Below are positions 62,519 through 64,000 of a DNA stretch of 64,000 nt, in pieces. The stretch spans positions 19,034,001 through 19,098,000 of the forward strand of contig NW_020825288.1 in assembly GCF_003286085.1 (NCBI RefSeq), given 5' to 3'. Both the position numbers and the translations under genes were made by a program. Under the pieces are notes generated by a model. It saw only the letters and a program-made list of their open reading frames with translations. It made no database searches and was not told where the DNA came from. Within the stretch, counting starts at the first letter, position 1, and each line of letters opens with the position of its first letter. Origin of the DNA: Drosophila persimilis. Taxonomy: Eukaryota > Arthropoda > Insecta > Diptera > Drosophilidae.

Positions 62519-62727
62519 GGAAAGAGTCCCCTCACCAACGAACATGCTGGATATTAGATTGGATAATAGCCCGACTGAATGGCAAACCAACACTGCTGGC
62601 CGGATCATACCGAACACCGCCCAAAATATGTCTTATTATTAATTTTATGTATATCACTTATAGCCAAGAATGTATCCTATTATTATTGCATACATATATT
62701 ACTCAAAGAGCATCTGGTCTGATGGGC

Positions 62728-63060
62728 TGGTGAGGTGGCTCAAAGGCGGCCTAGCTAAGGCCACCGGACGGGTGGCAGGTTGTGATAGCGAACGACCTAC
62801 CTACGCAGATAAGTCAGCTCCGAATAAGAGGGAAGAGAATAATCCCTAAACAGAGGGTGTTCGTGAAGTAGAAATACTGACGAAGCGCTTGGGGTCCCGC
62901 CTCTTATAAGTAGCTCACACACTCCTCTATCCCTACACATTACCTACCCACTTGGCAACCCCCACACTCACCTCACACTGGGACGGACTAAGTGTGTTAT
63001 TCGACCCGCGCCGAGAGTCAGTCTGGCTGGGGGCCCGATATTAAAACTAGCCCAGTCGCC
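62728..63060 (+). mobile_element. LOA-clade element 5' UTR fragment
   Basis: GGTGAGGTGGCTCAAAGGCG, AGAGGGTGTTCGTGAAGTAG, TAGCTCACACACTCCTCTAT and CTAAGTGTGTTATTCGAC parallel 53222-53540 at roughly 75-80% by eye. It ends where antisense RT sequence starts. Confidence 0.75.
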
Positions 63061-63650
63061 GTCACTACCTATTTCCTGAAACTGATCAGTACTGCATGCG
63101 TTTTGTGCTCGGCCAGTTCGAGCCCTGCCAAGTTTAGCCAACCATCTTTTTGATAGCGTCATTTATGGTGCTTTTGGTCTCTGTGAGGTCACGACCGTGA
63201 CCAACAACTTTCATTCACTGTCCAGGAGGCAGATGGGCCTGTATGCCCATGGATCTTCCATGTCTTCCGTGGTTTTGGGATAAGCGCCAGCTTTTTCTGT
63301 TTCCATCTCCCAGGAAAACAGCTGTATGTGAGTATGCCTGCCATAAGATTTCTGGGTTCGACCTGGTGGCCAGTTAAAGAGCCCGATCGGGAATGTCGTT
63401 AGGTCCTGGTGCTTTGCTGTATGGCACTTTTTGGGCTATTTTTTCTACCTCTTGTGGAGTCACTGATGGTACTCGATGACCTGTGTCGGCGGTTCTATCT
63501 ACCTGTATATCTTGGTCTGGGAATAGGTGCCTGACTATCGCCTGTAGTTTTGAGCTTCCTGTTGGCGCCGAGTGTTTAAATGTTCGTTTCTTTCTTGTCA
63601 AATCTTTGTAGGCCTTACCCTAGAAGTCGTTTTCTGCTTCTTCAGAGTTC
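63061..63650 (-). mobile_element. Non-LTR RT N-terminal fragment (R1/LOA-like)
   Basis: Minus: TPQEVEKIAQKVPYSKAPGP then NDIPDRAL (the KAPGPDGIP motif at the start of RT), and further fragments EDPWAYRPICLLDS in shifted frames (RT motif region). Dead. Confidence 0.75.
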
Positions 63651-63699
63651 ATAGTTGTGAGCCTTCCCCTTTTGTCCCCAAGGACCTGGATCTACGGTG

Positions 63700-64000
63700 T
63701 GCCCTTCTAGCACTAGCAATTTGCAACAGTTTTTAGGCCTCAGCGGATACTTCAGGAAATTTATTGCTGGATATGCCATTATTTCGGAGCCCTTGCGTAG
63801 CCTATAGCGCAAAGACCAGAAATTTAGGTGGGAACTGCCCCAGCAGGATGCTTTTGCAGAGTTAAAAAGATGCTTGATAAGGAATCCTGTTGTCGTCAGC
63901 TACCGCCTAGATGCTGATCATGAACTACATACGGATGCCAATGCCGTTGGTTTAGCCGGGGTGTTGCTTTAAAAGGAGGCGGATGAAATGAAGCCAATTG
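63700..64000 (+). mobile_element. Ty3/gypsy RT-RNase H fragment, runs off the right edge
   Basis: LQQFLGLSGYFRKFIAGYAI, ISEPLRSL, stop, DQKFRWELPQQDAFAELKRC and YRLDADHELHTDANAVGLAG (RNase H start). Different family from the copies at 8150-10315 and 59980. Confidence 0.8.

Overview
The window looks like pericentromeric or otherwise repeat-rich chromatin of a fly of the genus Drosophila. The evidence is a complete GCN1 orthologue and most of a Sidestep-family gene, both with insect-type GT-AG introns. They are embedded in fragments of Drosophila-type transposable elements: BEL/Pao, Ty3/gypsy including errantivirus-like, copia, LOA- and Jockey-clade non-LTR elements, Tc1/mariner, piggyBac, and many INE-1/DINE-1-like Helitron copies. 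I cannot name the species. The non-melanogaster look of several repeats is only an impression.

Layout: 0-4.2 kb is retroelement debris (gypsy integrase tail, BEL integrase tail, Jockey 3' piece, and an antisense LOA/R1-type reverse transcriptase with RNase H). A DRE-like TATCGATA lies about 60 bp upstream of the first Gcn1 codon. Gcn1 runs on + from 5189 to 22389 in four coding exons (15, 103, 968 and 6810 nt; 2631 residues). Its second and third introns (6.2 and 3.1 kb) are packed with a Tc1 remnant, BEL and gypsy pol fragments, INE-1 copies and a piggyBac/Tc1 chimera.

From 22.4 to 30.0 kb is a repeat-filled intergenic stretch: a 91-bp inverted repeat, a possible Transib fossil, BEL gag/protease/RT with an LTR, and an INE-1 copy. 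From 58517 down to 30009, on -, lie fourteen exons of a Sidestep-like immunoglobulin-superfamily receptor. I joined them by splice-site and phase agreement. They give 869 residues: the second half of Ig1, Ig2-Ig5, one FN3 domain, a transmembrane helix, and a cytoplasmic tail ending in a PDZ-ligand-like DSTV. The signal peptide and first half of Ig1 lie beyond the right end or were not recognised. The two host genes are convergent.

The introns of the Sidestep-like gene hold most of the other repeats: BEL LTRs (one nested inside an errantivirus-type LTR), copia RT, a Jockey element, two LOA-type elements, mariner, and oppositely oriented INE-1 copies. The last 4 kb is GC-richer gypsy and non-LTR debris. 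Both host genes are predicted to be intact over the parts seen. Essentially every transposon ORF is broken. I found no tRNA, rRNA or CRISPR. I found no convincing new multi-gene system; the second-look items are mainly repeat architecture that may affect host-gene splicing or small-RNA production.
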